From Hespellia stercorisuis DSM 15480 (GTDB lineage Bacteria > Bacillota > Clostridia > Lachnospirales > Lachnospiraceae): a DNA stretch of 32,430 bases. Under the pieces are notes generated by a model. The model was given only the letters and a program-made list of their open reading frames with translations, ran no database searches and had not been told where the DNA came from. The position numbers and the translations under genes are program-made. Below are positions 16,289 through 24,554 of the stretch, piece by piece. Numbering within the stretch: the first letter of the stretch is position 1; each line of letters opens with the position of its first letter. The stretch is from contig NZ_FQZY01000049.1 of assembly GCF_900142165.1 (NCBI RefSeq), positions 1-32,430 on the forward strand. Direction: 5' to 3'.

Positions 16289-16972
16289 ATGAATGAAACA
16301 AATTCTAAAGGAATAAGACTTGACCCACGAACAGAATTGTTGCTTCTCATTATTGCCAACGTCGTAGCATTTACATATTCTGCACAGTGGATTGAGTTTG
16401 CTGTTATAGGCATACTTGCATTATTGCTGATATGCTGTGGTTGTATAAAATCAGCATTAAAGTGGATAGTATTTTTTATCTGTCTTGTTGGAATACAGTA
16501 TTATGTAATACCGATTCTACCTAAGATATTAGTTATTATGTTTTCTGTTCTAACTGTGTATATACGAAAATTGTTTCCTTGTTTAATGATTGGTGCATTA
16601 ATTTTAAAAACAACACCTGTTCGCTTTTTAATTATCTCACTTAGGAAATGGCATATACCACAGAAAATGATTATTCCGCTTTCAATTACCTTACGTTATT
16701 TTCCAGCTATCAAAGAAGAACAACGTCATATCCGTGACGCTATGAAATTAAGGAAAATAAGAGGTTTTAGCAGAAAATTAGAATGTATGGTTGTTCCTAT
16801 GCTTATGTCGGCAACAGGTACAGCAGACGAATTAAGTGCTGCTGCAATAACCAGAGGAATTGAAAATCCTATTGAAAAAACTTGTATTGTAGATTTAAGA
16901 TTCCATATTCAAGATTATATCTGCTTGATTGTAGGCTGTATATTTATCATAGCAGCAAATATAACTTATTAG
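16289..16972 (+). CDS. ECF transporter T component (EcfT/CbiQ family)
   Basis: A 227-residue membrane protein with four to five helices in the first 125 residues and one at the C-terminus. The cytoplasmic coupling region carries the family motif, here LRKIRGFSRKLE near residues 150-161, and a second helix DELSAAAITRGIENP with its Ala-Arg-Gly-like ITRGI. These helices dock on the ATPases and transmit their motion to the S component. It lies between the S component and the ATPase gene, a complete ECF set. Confidence 0.85.
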   Translation: MNETNSKGIRLDPRTELLLLIIANVVAFTYSAQWIEFAVIGILALLLICCGCIKSALKWIVFFICLVGIQYYVIPILPKILVIMFSVLTVYIRKLFPCLMIGALILKTTPVRFLIISLRKWHIPQKMIIPLSITLRYFPAIKEEQRHIRDAMKLRKIRGFSRKLECMVVPMLMSATGTADELSAAAITRGIENPIEKTCIVDLRFHIQDYICLIVGCIFIIAANITY

Positions 16973-16980
16973 AAATTAAG

Positions 16981-17015
16981 GGGAATCCAAAAAATGATAA
17001 CTTATTTGGATTCCC
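16981..17015 (+). repeat. Hairpin between ecfT and ecfA genes
   Basis: GGGAATCCAAA (16981-16991) and TTTGGATTCCC (17005-17015) are perfect 11-bp inverted copies with a 13-base loop. The T-run after it is short (TGTTTAAAGGAGG), and the ribosome site of the ATPase gene follows at once. It may limit read-through, act as an mRNA processing or stability element, or affect translation of the ATPase. Confidence 0.6.
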
Positions 17016-17035
17016 TGTTTAAAGGAGGAAATTTT

Positions 17036-18430
17036 TTGATAAATATTGAACAAGTCAATTTTTCTTATCAAGGTGAAGAAACACATGGAAGTCTAAATCA
17101 AATAAATATTCATATCAAAAATGGCGAATGTATTCTACTTTGTGGAAAAAGTGGTTGCGGAAAAACGACTATTACTAAACTCATAAATGGATTGATTCCA
17201 CATTTTAATCAAGGTCAACTAACGGGAAAAACTGTCGTTGATGGAATGATAGTTGCTGATACACCTATGTACCAGCTTTCGGAAAAAGTCGGTTCTGTTT
17301 TTCAAAATCCAAAATCTCAATTTTTTAATATTGATTCAGATAGTGAATTAGCTTTTGGACTAGAAAACAATGGTATAGCTCCTGATATAATTCGTCAACA
17401 AGTTAATAAGACAGTTCACGATTTACATATTGAAAATTTGCTACATAGAGATATATTCACTATGTCTGGTGGAGAAAAACAAACATTAGCATTTGCTTCT
17501 GTATATGCAATGAATCCAGAAATTTACGTTTTAGACGAACCATCAGCAAATTTAGACAGAGCTTCTACACTAACTTTAGGAAAACAATTAAAACATATAA
17601 AGTCACAAGGAAAAAGCATTATTGTTGCTGAACACCGATTATATTACCTAACGGATATTATTGATAGAGCAATATTTATTGTAGATGGTAAAATCATAAA
17701 AGAATACAGCAGAGAAGAATTTTTGAAATTAACAGATGAGGAACGTCATCAAATGGGGTTGAGGACAATTTATCAAAAAAATCCACCATATACCATTAAA
17801 TCAGATATTGACGGGGAATTACAAGTTAAAAATCTGTCTGTAAAAGATAAGCAACATATTATTTTTGATAATGTTAACTTTAGCGTATCTTCTGGTGAAA
17901 TATTAGGTATTCTCGGAAGCAACGGAACGGGCAAAACTACACTTATGCGTTGCTTGGCTGGATTGTTAAAGGAGCATAGCGGAGAAGTTTTACATCATGG
18001 TAAAAAACTATCATTAAAAGAACGTAATGCTATCTGCTATATGATAATGCAAGACGTTAATCATCAGTTGTTCGGCGAAAGTGTTTGGAGTGAATGTGAA
18101 CTTTCACGTGATGAAAAAATAACAGACACGGAAATTGAAAATTCATTAACCTTTTTTGATTTGCTGGACTTTAAAGATAAACACCCTATGGCTCTTTCAG
18201 GCGGTCAAAAACAAAGATTAGCGATTGTTACAGGCATTGTGGCAGGTAAGAAAATTCTAATTTTTGACGAGCCAACAAGCGGTTTGGATTATGACCATAT
18301 GTGTATAGTAAGTCAAACTTTAAAAGACCTTGCAAAACAAGGACATATTATATTGGTGGTTACACATGATATGGAGTTTTTGGAGATGACTTGTAATCAA
18401 GTTGTGCAAATTGGTGGTAATTATTTTTAA
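17036..18430 (+). CDS. ECF transporter ATPase with two fused ATP-binding domains
   Basis: A 464-residue protein from TTG 17036, chosen because AAAGGAGG is at ideal distance; the ATG 16994 lies inside a hairpin and has no ribosome site. Two ABC ATPase domains follow each other. Domain 1 has Walker A GKSGCGKTT (lysine 43), signature MSGGEKQ and Walker B VLDEPSANLD. Domain 2 has Walker A GSNGTGKTT (lysine 300), signature LSGGQKQR and Walker B IFDEPTSGLD. Both are complete, so one chain supplies the energy module that is normally EcfA1 plus EcfA2. It works with the T and S components directly upstream. Confidence 0.9.
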   Translation: MINIEQVNFSYQGEETHGSLNQINIHIKNGECILLCGKSGCGKTTITKLINGLIPHFNQGQLTGKTVVDGMIVADTPMYQLSEKVGSVFQNPKSQFFNIDSDSELAFGLENNGIAPDIIRQQVNKTVHDLHIENLLHRDIFTMSGGEKQTLAFASVYAMNPEIYVLDEPSANLDRASTLTLGKQLKHIKSQGKSIIVAEHRLYYLTDIIDRAIFIVDGKIIKEYSREEFLKLTDEERHQMGLRTIYQKNPPYTIKSDIDGELQVKNLSVKDKQHIIFDNVNFSVSSGEILGILGSNGTGKTTLMRCLAGLLKEHSGEVLHHGKKLSLKERNAICYMIMQDVNHQLFGESVWSECELSRDEKITDTEIENSLTFFDLLDFKDKHPMALSGGQKQRLAIVTGIVAGKKILIFDEPTSGLDYDHMCIVSQTLKDLAKQGHIILVVTHDMEFLEMTCNQVVQIGGNYF

Positions 18431-18474
18431 ATAGTAGAAGATATAAAAATTATTATATAGATAGGAGGCAAAAT

Positions 18475-18990
18475 ATGAACTTCGAACAAGCTGTTGTGTT
18501 TCCAATTATACAAGGGTTAGAAATTTTATTTTTCAATAAAAGATATTCAGAACTAGAGCAAAAAACACAGTCAAAATTAAAAGACATTTCTTCCACTATT
18601 GTTATACAAAAAAGTTTAAATAGTGATTTCTGTATTATTTACCAGCTTAAAAATAAGTTGCCCAAATCTTTGGCACGACATGGTTGCGATATTGTACTTT
18701 TAGTGAATATAGAACTTCTTTGTGCTGAAGATATGCAGACATTCCCCGATACTTGGGAATTTGTAAAAAATATGATTGAGATTTTTAAATTGGGAACACA
18801 TTTCTGTGTAATAAAACTTTCAGAAAAAATGAAGTATATTTTTGAAGAACTGGCGGAAATACCGCTTCCCCCTACTATGTTTAGATTCTATATGTTATTA
18901 AAAGCAATAGAAATATTCGTATTGCTAGGTGAATTAAACCTATATAGTTCTCAAGTACATTTTTACCCCTATAAAGGAGTTTTAGAATAA
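18475..18990 (+). CDS. AraC-like regulator lacking its DNA-binding domain
   Basis: A 171-residue protein with a good AGGAGG before ATG 18475. Residues about 105-160 (GTHFCVIKLSEKMKYIFEEL, then FRFYMLLKAIEIFVLLGEL) resemble the linker region of AraC-family regulators seen in iron-uptake clusters of clostridia. The two C-terminal AraC helix-turn-helix motifs that should follow are absent, and the frame ends 30 residues later. It may be a truncated gene or a standalone sensor domain. The resemblance is from memory of the family, so the assignment is tentative. It follows the ATPase gene by 44 bases on the same strand. Confidence 0.4.
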   Translation: MNFEQAVVFPIIQGLEILFFNKRYSELEQKTQSKLKDISSTIVIQKSLNSDFCIIYQLKNKLPKSLARHGCDIVLLVNIELLCAEDMQTFPDTWEFVKNMIEIFKLGTHFCVIKLSEKMKYIFEELAEIPLPPTMFRFYMLLKAIEIFVLLGELNLYSSQVHFYPYKGVLE

Positions 18991-19002
18991 AAGGATGATA
19001 AT

Positions 19003-19302
19003 ATGATACTTGGGAAATCATTAGAAGATTATTTAGAAGCAATACTTATACTCAAAAACAAAAAAGGAACGGTTCGTTCTGTTGATGTGGCTAATTATAT
19101 GGGGTTTTCTAAGCCTGGTATAAGTCATGCGGTAAAAGAATTGAGAATACATGGATTTTTAAAAATGGATAATAATGGTCTATTACATTTGACAGAAAGT
19201 GGACAAGCTGTAGCAGAAAAAATCTATGAACGACACTGTTTTTTTACCCAATATCTTATTGATATAGGGGTAGAACCAAAGCAAGCTGAATCGGACGCTT
19301 TA
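19003..19302 (+). pseudogene. DtxR/MntR-type metal-dependent repressor, 3' half lost
   Basis: The first 100 codons are a good DtxR-family winged helix: SLEDYLEAILILKNKKGTVR, VANYMGFSKPGISHAVKELR, and LTESGQAVAEKIYERHCFFT. The family continues after the AESDA segment with a metal-binding dimerisation domain, but here the sequence turns at about 19302 into the reverse complement of a serine recombinase end. The open frame runs on to 19437 with meaningless residues. Metal-binding residues of the second half are missing, so metal control of the neighbouring uptake genes is probably lost. Confidence 0.8.
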
Positions 19303-19655
19303 ATATCCACGCTGATGCCAGATTTGAATGTGATGGTGAAGAAATCGTCATACACCGCTATTTTCTCAATCATTCGCCTGACCAGCGTTTCATCAAATGC
19401 CGTGAGTTCTGTAGGCTGTGCTTTAATGAAATCGTGAAGCTCTGCAATTCGGTTTATCTGCTCGTCACGCTGTACACCTTCCACTTCGGGTTGTTGTTTC
19501 AGTTCCCGGAGTCGGTAGATTTCATCAGCGATGGCATCGCTGTTGGTACTAACACGGCAGTACGCTGCGACTCGGAGTTTTGGCTTTTCTTCTGTATGAA
19601 CATTGTTTCCAACCTGTTTTCTTGCAGGAATAGCCATTATATTTTTAGCTGCCAT
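19303..19655 (-). pseudogene. Large serine recombinase with internal deletion
   Basis: The first 40 codons are the typical start of a clostridial large serine recombinase (IPARKQVGNNV, then KLRVAAYCRVST with the conserved motif just before the catalytic-serine region). The next codons jump directly to the recombinase C-terminus (ELTAFDETLVRRMIEKIAVY, then TITFKSGISVDI). Nearly 400 codons, including most of the catalytic and DNA-binding domains, are gone. The frame continues without a native stop into the broken DtxR gene and ends at 19224. It overlaps the upstream recombinase remnant by 11 bases. Confidence 0.85.
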
Positions 19656-20636
19656 TATCCATCAGCTCACATTCAATCAGGCTGTAAATATATTCTGCCT
19701 GCATAAATGGTTCTTCATGATGCTCCACGATTGGCTTCATAGAAAAACCTGCTTCTTTTGCGGCAGTAGTCAGGCTAAGATCTGATAAATAATTTTTCAA
19801 AAATTTTTGGACATGGGCGGAAGTTACCTCATCGGGCATTGCCTGTCTATTTTCAATTTTATATCCGTAAGGGGGATGTCCCATGCGAATTTCATCCTTA
19901 AAATGCAGTAATTTGATGAGTTCTGCTGCAATGGCGATATCTCCAGTCACCATATGATTTAGAACTTCGATTTCTGTACGGTAACCGTCTGCTTGCATCA
20001 TAAGCTCATTTTTTTCTTTGTTGAAAAGTGCAGGGTAAAGATAACTTTGTGCCATTAACCGCATAAGCGTTTTTCGTTGTTCGGTATTTTTAAGAAGCTG
20101 GTTTTCCAGTTCTTTGATTTTCAGTAGGTTGCTGTCTTTTGATGTTGTCCGTAATGCTTCTAATAACGGCTTCAGAATGAGCTTGCGTTCAAAGAGGAGC
20201 TTGTTCATCATCGTGATAAAGGCAAGCTCTATGGTACTTTCTTTTACATAAAGCATGGAGCATTTATTTGTATCAGAAAGATGGGGGTTGCAGCACCATG
20301 CTGGATATTTTTGATGCGTACTGGAATGAATGCGACGTCTAAAGGTTGCTCCACATTCGCCACATATAATTTTACCGGAGAGTGCATAACGCTTTTGATA
20401 TTTTTCATCGTCCTTTGCGATGCCTTTTTCTTTTGCCCGTTGTGCAATCATTGCAGCTGCTGTCACGAAGGTTTCGTGGCTCACAATTGCCTCATGATGA
20501 TTTTGCATCATGTATTGGTGTCTTTGCCCGTTGTTTTTGTGACGGTTGAATCCTGAATCGGTGTAGGTCTTTTGAAAAATCACATCACCTGTATATTTTT
20601 CGTTTGATACGATGCCTCGGATGGTAGAGGGGGGCC
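19645..20636 (-). pseudogene. Chimera of two serine recombinase genes
   Basis: The frame (open from 20676) lacks a recombinase N-terminus. It starts at the recombinase domain (PPSTIRGIVSNEKYTGD), has the zinc ribbon (CGECGATF and a later Cys pair) and a coiled coil. It then changes abruptly, near residue 262, into a second recombinase-type protein (MGHPPYGYKIENRQAMPDE and SLTTAAKEAGF). That second part matches the small middle member of three-recombinase clusters. A deletion most likely fused gene 1 to gene 2, and gene 3 follows. Upstream, the sequence is cut at about 20636 against an AlbA_2-type gene end. No catalytic serine domain is left. Confidence 0.8.
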
Positions 20637-20970
20637 ATGCCTGTAAGAATCTGGGCAGCGAAGACCCAGAGTACATCGTTCACGGCGAAGATATTATGGT
20701 GAAATTTACTGCGCTCCAAAGTGCCAAAGTGCCAGATTCCAAAACACCAAACCGCCAAAGTGGCGGTTTGGTGTTTTGGAAATTACAATGCATCTGCAAG
20801 TTATTGAAAAAATTAGAAACAATCCGCATATAACGCAGAAAGGCTTAGTTTCTGAGACCAATATTCCGCTGAGAACAATGCAGAGAATCATGAAGGAATT
20901 ACAAGGAAGCGGTAAAATAGAACGCAAAGGTGGTAAGCGATATGGATATTGGGAAGTCCACGAAGAATAA
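20636..20970 (+). pseudogene. 3' end of an AlbA_2/AAA_4-type transcription regulator
   Basis: Frame 2 first reads the end of an AlbA_2-type domain (GSEDPEYIVHGEDIMVKFTA). After a shift of frame at a hairpin, 20776-20970 encodes a clean winged helix: IEKIRNNPHITQKGLVSETN, then RTMQRIMKELQGSGKIERKG and RYGYWEVHEE. This order is usual for the divergent-AAA regulators. The N-terminal 350 or so codons are missing and replaced by the recombinase remnant. The frame change lies at or near the 20737-20781 hairpin. Confidence 0.65.
20737..20781. repeat. Perfect 21-bp inverted repeat with 3-base loop
   Basis: Arms 20737-20757 and 20761-20781 are exact inverted copies around AAG. The sequence starts TTCCAAAACACC and its partner ends GGTGTTTTGGAA. 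A short direct repeat (CCAAAGTGCCAAAGTGCC) lies just before it. It sits where the reading frame of the AlbA_2-type remnant changes. It is too perfect for random decay and may be a small inserted palindrome. Confidence 0.75.
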
Positions 20971-21156
20971 ACGGAAGTTTCAGTTGTAAAGAAATACTTG
21001 ACAACTGATGCAGATGAAATCAGTAGATATGTTTCCACAAACGGACAGAGTCAAAATGTGAAAGTCGGATAATCTGACATTCATCTGAAGCTCTCGTGCC
21101 ATGTGGAGACTATAATGTTGATACAAAGAGCAGATACGTAGAAATCCTTAACTTTA

Positions 21157-21317
21157 GGCACTTTTTCAAGCATATGGTGTTCACTGGCGACGGTGAAAAA
21201 TGCAGAAATAAAGTCATAAAAGATTACATCAGTGTTTCGGTGGTAGTCGACACAGAGTGTGAGAACACAACAGAATAAAGTTTACGAGAGGGGTACTGAA
21301 TGATAACAGTATCCCTT
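21157..21317 (+). repeat. 160-bp direct repeat, copy 1
   Basis: Homologous by eye to 26695-26857, same orientation, about four of five bases alike and nearly identical over GACGGTGAAAAATGCAGAAA. Both copies keep an open frame ending in CRNKVIKDY and NTTE followed by TAA, so they derive from the 3' end of one gene type. In copy 1 the frame opens from about 21085. The family is not recognised. The rest of 20971-21156 holds no gene. Confidence 0.75.
21291..21316 (+). terminator. Terminator in repeat copy 1
   Basis: GGGGTACTG pairs with CAGTATCCC through one G-U pair around an 8-base loop, followed by TTTGTTATGTTT. The same hairpin is kept in the second copy, which argues that it terminates the ancestral gene. 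Between it and 21478 only a 29-codon frame at 21365 is seen, not convincing as a gene. Confidence 0.6.
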
Positions 21318-21478
21318 TGTTATGTTTAGGTGTTCAAATTTGAGCGTCTATTTTTTTACCCAAAATGGAAGAAGAATTAGCAATTATGAAAAAGATTATG
21401 AAGCGATTGCTGACAGGTGTACTGTCCTTCATATCCGAATTTGAAGGAACTTAGAAAATTTGAATTCAGATAAGATAA

Positions 21479-21931
21479 TTAATCTGCTTCATGAGAATCA
21501 CGAGAACGGTTATAGAGAGTCTGTATTTCTTCCGGTAAATGCTCTGGCATCATTTCTTTAATACGGTCTTCGTTGCCGTCTGTGATTGCCTGCTCATAAT
21601 ACCAGCACTTAAACTGAATCATTGCCATATGTTTTTCAAGTTCCTGGAGTTCTTTTTCCAGGACTTTTTTCTGTCGTTCAAACATTTCTTTTCGCTTTAG
21701 ATAAGTAGATGGGCCTTCCTGACACCATTCCATAAATTGTTTAATATCTTTGATTTCCATGCCGGATGATTTCAGGCAATCAATCACATGCAAAGCTTCA
21801 ATTTCTGCATCGGAAAATTTGCGTATTCCGGAAGCTCGTTGGATGTTGGGGAATAATCCTTCTTTATCGTAATAGCGCAGCGTGGAAATAGGAAGATGGA
21901 ACATTTTTGATACTTGTCCGATTGTAAACAT
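21479..21931 (-). CDS. MerR family transcription regulator
   Basis: A 150-residue protein. The N-terminal winged helix is classic (FTIGQVSKMFHLPISTLRYYDKEGLF), followed by a long dimerisation coiled coil (MFERQKKVLEKELQELEKHM). ATG at 21931 is chosen since GAGAGG precedes it; an upstream in-frame ATG at 21955 gives an unusual extension. A lone Cys-Trp-Tyr-Tyr (KCWYYEQAI) near residue 110 is typical of the MerR subfamily that controls aldo-keto reductase and carboxymuconolactone decarboxylase-like genes. It is transcribed away from the hydrolase operon and very probably activates it through the dyad in the shared intergenic region. Confidence 0.88.
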   Translation of the reverse strand: MFTIGQVSKMFHLPISTLRYYDKEGLFPNIQRASGIRKFSDAEIEALHVIDCLKSSGMEIKDIKQFMEWCQEGPSTYLKRKEMFERQKKVLEKELQELEKHMAMIQFKCWYYEQAITDGNEDRIKEMMPEHLPEEIQTLYNRSRDSHEAD

Positions 21932-21986
21932 GGTATTGCCTCTCTTTTTTATCAAATAAATTATTTTAAATTTTAAACAAAAACAC

Positions 21987-22017
21987 TTGACCTAAAGTTA
22001 GGTTTAGGTTCTATAAT
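21987..22017 (+). promoter_or_regulatory. MerR-type promoter and operator
   Basis: The -35 TTGACC (21987-21992) and -10 TATAAT (22012-22017) are 19 bases apart, the long spacer diagnostic of MerR-activated promoters. Inside it lies the dyad ACCTAAA-GTTAGG-TTTAGGT (21990-22009), a 7-bp perfect inverted repeat like operators of this MerR subgroup. It faces the hydrolase operon and overlaps the region from which the regulator itself is expressed. Confidence 0.85.
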
Positions 22018-22068
22018 TTATTATAGCAGAAGCAAATCATGTACGCAAGAAGGAGATAAATAAAAATT

Positions 22069-23061
22069 ATGATGAAAACAGCAGAATTAAAATTGGTAAA
22101 TGAATGGGATAAAACATTTCAAAAAAGTGATCAAGTGGAGAACAAAAAGGTGACTTTTATCAATCGTTACGGCATTACACTGGCGGCAGATATGTACATT
22201 CCAAAAGATGCAGAAGGTAAAATGCCAGCAATTGCAGTTTGCGGACCATTTGGTGCAGTAAAAGAACAATGTTCCGGTCTTTACGCACAGACCATGGCAG
22301 AACGAGGCTACCTGACGATTGCCTTCGACCCATCCTTTACAGGTGAAAGCGGCGGAACACCGAGATATATGGCTTCCCCAGATATTAACACAGAGGATTT
22401 TCAGGCAGCAGTAGATTTCCTTTCCGTTCAGGACAAGGTAGATGCAGATAAAATTGGCATCATCGGTATTTGCGGCTGGGGTGGAATGGCATTGAACGCT
22501 GCAGCAATTGACACCAGAATCAAGGCGACTGTAGCTTGTACTATGTATGATATGACCCGCGTCAATGCAAATGGGTATTTTGATGCGGAAAACAGTACTG
22601 ATGCAAGATATGAAAAGAAAGTAGCCATGAATGCTGCAAGAACAGAAAACTATAAAACAGGTAAATATACTCGTGCGGGAGGCTGCCTGCCACTTCCCGT
22701 GGATGAGAGCCTGCCTTTCTTTGTGAAGGACTACAGTGCTTATTACAAAGGTCGTGCTTATCATGAGCGTTCTTTAAATTCAAACGAGGGCTGGAACACT
22801 GTTGGTTGTATTTCTTTTATGAATCAGCCAATTTTGAAGTATTCAAATGAAATCAAGAGTGCCTGTCTATTGATTCATGGTGAGAAAGCTCACTCATGCT
22901 ATTTCAGTAAGGACGCTTTTGAAAATATGACAAAGAATAGTGCATACGCAGATAATAAAGAACTTATGATTATTCCGGATGCAGTCCACACGGATTTGTA
23001 CGACAACGTGGATGTGATTCCGTTTGAAAAAATTACAGAGTTCTTTCAGGAGAACCTGTAA
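22069..23061 (+). CDS. Alpha/beta hydrolase with a cysteine nucleophile
   Basis: A 330-residue soluble hydrolase similar to the YcjY/dienelactone hydrolase-like group. The nucleophile elbow reads GICGWGG with Cys135 in place of the usual serine, as in dienelactone hydrolases. An aspartate follows in HGEKAH-type context, and His307 in DAVHTDLYD is the likely catalytic histidine. An N-terminal lid-like segment contains YGITLAADMYIPKDAEGKMP. AAGGAG lies 13 bases upstream of ATG 22069. It is the first gene of the MerR-controlled operon, with DUF3737 starting 2 bases after its stop. The substrate is unknown; the operon context points to detoxification of a reactive organic compound. Confidence 0.8.
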   Translation: MMKTAELKLVNEWDKTFQKSDQVENKKVTFINRYGITLAADMYIPKDAEGKMPAIAVCGPFGAVKEQCSGLYAQTMAERGYLTIAFDPSFTGESGGTPRYMASPDINTEDFQAAVDFLSVQDKVDADKIGIIGICGWGGMALNAAAIDTRIKATVACTMYDMTRVNANGYFDAENSTDARYEKKVAMNAARTENYKTGKYTRAGGCLPLPVDESLPFFVKDYSAYYKGRAYHERSLNSNEGWNTVGCISFMNQPILKYSNEIKSACLLIHGEKAHSCYFSKDAFENMTKNSAYADNKELMIIPDAVHTDLYDNVDVIPFEKITEFFQENL

Positions 23062-23063
23062 TC

Positions 23064-23912
23064 ATGATGAGACAAGTAATAGAAAACAAGCAATTCGATG
23101 AAGAAAGAGCCTTATACCATTCCGTGGAATGCGATATTAGAAACTGCACTTTTGCAGGAGTACAGGATGGTGAATCTGTGCTAAAGGAATCAAGAAATAT
23201 TGCACTTATGCATTGTACATTCTCTCTTCGTTATCCCCTTTGGCATGTAAAAGGTTTTTCCTTAGATGATGTCGCAATGGATGAGAAAACCAGAGCGGCT
23301 ATCTGGTATGCGGACAATGGAGTCATTCGCAATTCTACAATGGAAGGCATCAAAGCCATAAGGGAATGTAATCACATAACCATTGAACATAGTAAAGTAG
23401 TGTCCCCAGAGTTTGGGTGGAAATGCAGTGATATTAGGCTGTCCGATACAGAAATTATATCAGAATATCTTTTCATTGACAGCAGAGATGTGAAACTCAA
23501 CCATATCAATATGAGTGGCAAATATTCGTTTCAGTATATGGAAAATTTGGAAATTACAAATTCTGTTCTTGATACCAAGGATGCCTTTTGGCACAGCAAA
23601 AATGTTACAGTAAAAGATAGTGTGATAAAGGGAGAATATCTAGCATGGTTTTCAGATGGACTGACCTTGATTAACTGTAAAATCATTGGTACGCAGCCGC
23701 TTTGCTATTGCAAAAATCTTAAGTTGATGAACTGCACCATGCAGAACACAGATTTGGCTTTTGAATACTCGGATGTAGAAGCCGATATATGTGGGAATGT
23801 AGAATCCATTAAAAATCCCAAAACCGGAACCATTACAGCGGATGGTGTTGGCGAAATTATTCATGACAATCCTGTCATGGAATGTCTGGGCCGGGTGGTG
23901 ATTAGAAATTAG
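23064..23912 (+). CDS. DUF3737 protein (right-handed beta-helix type)
   Basis: A 282-residue protein with regular short repeats of about 20 residues (for example VKDSVIKGEYLAWFSDGLTL, LINCKIIGTQPLCYCKN, LMNCTMQNTDLAFEYSD). These give a predicted beta-helix, as expected for DUF3737. The family has no proven function but is repeatedly found in MerR-controlled clusters with flavoproteins and hydrolases. The start follows the hydrolase stop by 2 bases, so it is translationally coupled. No signal peptide is seen; it is probably cytoplasmic. Confidence 0.85.
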   Translation: MMRQVIENKQFDEERALYHSVECDIRNCTFAGVQDGESVLKESRNIALMHCTFSLRYPLWHVKGFSLDDVAMDEKTRAAIWYADNGVIRNSTMEGIKAIRECNHITIEHSKVVSPEFGWKCSDIRLSDTEIISEYLFIDSRDVKLNHINMSGKYSFQYMENLEITNSVLDTKDAFWHSKNVTVKDSVIKGEYLAWFSDGLTLINCKIIGTQPLCYCKNLKLMNCTMQNTDLAFEYSDVEADICGNVESIKNPKTGTITADGVGEIIHDNPVMECLGRVVIRN

Positions 23913-23975
23913 ACACATAGTAAAAAGATGTAACGGTTTTTTTATCAAACATTAAATAAAGGGAGGTTCATGTAA

Positions 23976-24518
23976 ATGGCAAAGAAGGTACTTATCATTT
24001 CCTCTAGTTTACGAGGAGGAAGTAATTCGGAAATACTGGCTCGTGAATGCGAGAAAGGTGCAAGAGAAGCAGGATTGGATGTGGAATATGTCAGCCTGAA
24101 AAACAAGCAAATCGGGCATTGCATTGGTTGTCTTTCCTGCCAAAAAACAGGCGTCTGCGTAATCAAAGATGAGGCTGTAGAAATTATGCAAAAGGTGAAG
24201 GAAGCAGAAACGATTGTTTTTGCTACGCCAATCTATTACTACGAAATGAGTGGTCAGATGAAAACACTGTTAGACCGAATGAATCCTCTGTTCCCAACGG
24301 ATTATGCATTTCGTGATGTTTACATGATTGCGACTGCAGCAGATGAGGGCTCTGCCACATTCCAAAAAGCATATAATGGTCTGCTTGGCTGGGTAGATTG
24401 TTTCTGTAAAGCAAAACTATCTGGTCTTGTAGAAGGTGGCGAAATTGCGAATCCTAACGATGCGGCAGATCACACGGATGTAATGAAAAAGGCTTTTGAA
24501 CTGGGAAAGAATCTATAA
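23976..24518 (+). CDS. Iron-sulfur flavoprotein-like NAD(P)H-dependent reductase
   Basis: A 180-residue flavodoxin-fold protein. The phosphate-binding loop SSSLRGGSNSE (residues 9-19) binds FMN, and ATPIYYYEMSGQMKTLLDRM carries the usual second FMN contact. Between them, cysteines at 49, 52, 55 and 61 form a C-x2-C-x2-C-x5-C cluster, the motif type of iron-sulfur flavoproteins. A GGAGG before ATG 23976 is clear. It is the third gene of the MerR operon, after a 63-base gap. It likely reduces quinones, nitro compounds or a partner protein with NAD(P)H; the true substrate is unknown. Confidence 0.85.
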   Translation: MAKKVLIISSSLRGGSNSEILARECEKGAREAGLDVEYVSLKNKQIGHCIGCLSCQKTGVCVIKDEAVEIMQKVKEAETIVFATPIYYYEMSGQMKTLLDRMNPLFPTDYAFRDVYMIATAADEGSATFQKAYNGLLGWVDCFCKAKLSGLVEGGEIANPNDAADHTDVMKKAFELGKNL

Positions 24519-24554
24519 AAGACACAAGACACTTGAAAGGAGAGACACATAATC

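Noticed and set aside
21365-21454. 29-codon frame (MEEELAIMKKIMKRLLTGVL...)
   Set aside because: It has no ribosome site and is too short to assign; it may be debris of a longer gene.
22087-22764. Minus-strand frame of 225 codons opposite the hydrolase
   Set aside because: A shadow of a well-supported gene with strong operon context; the translated sequence is cysteine-rich nonsense.
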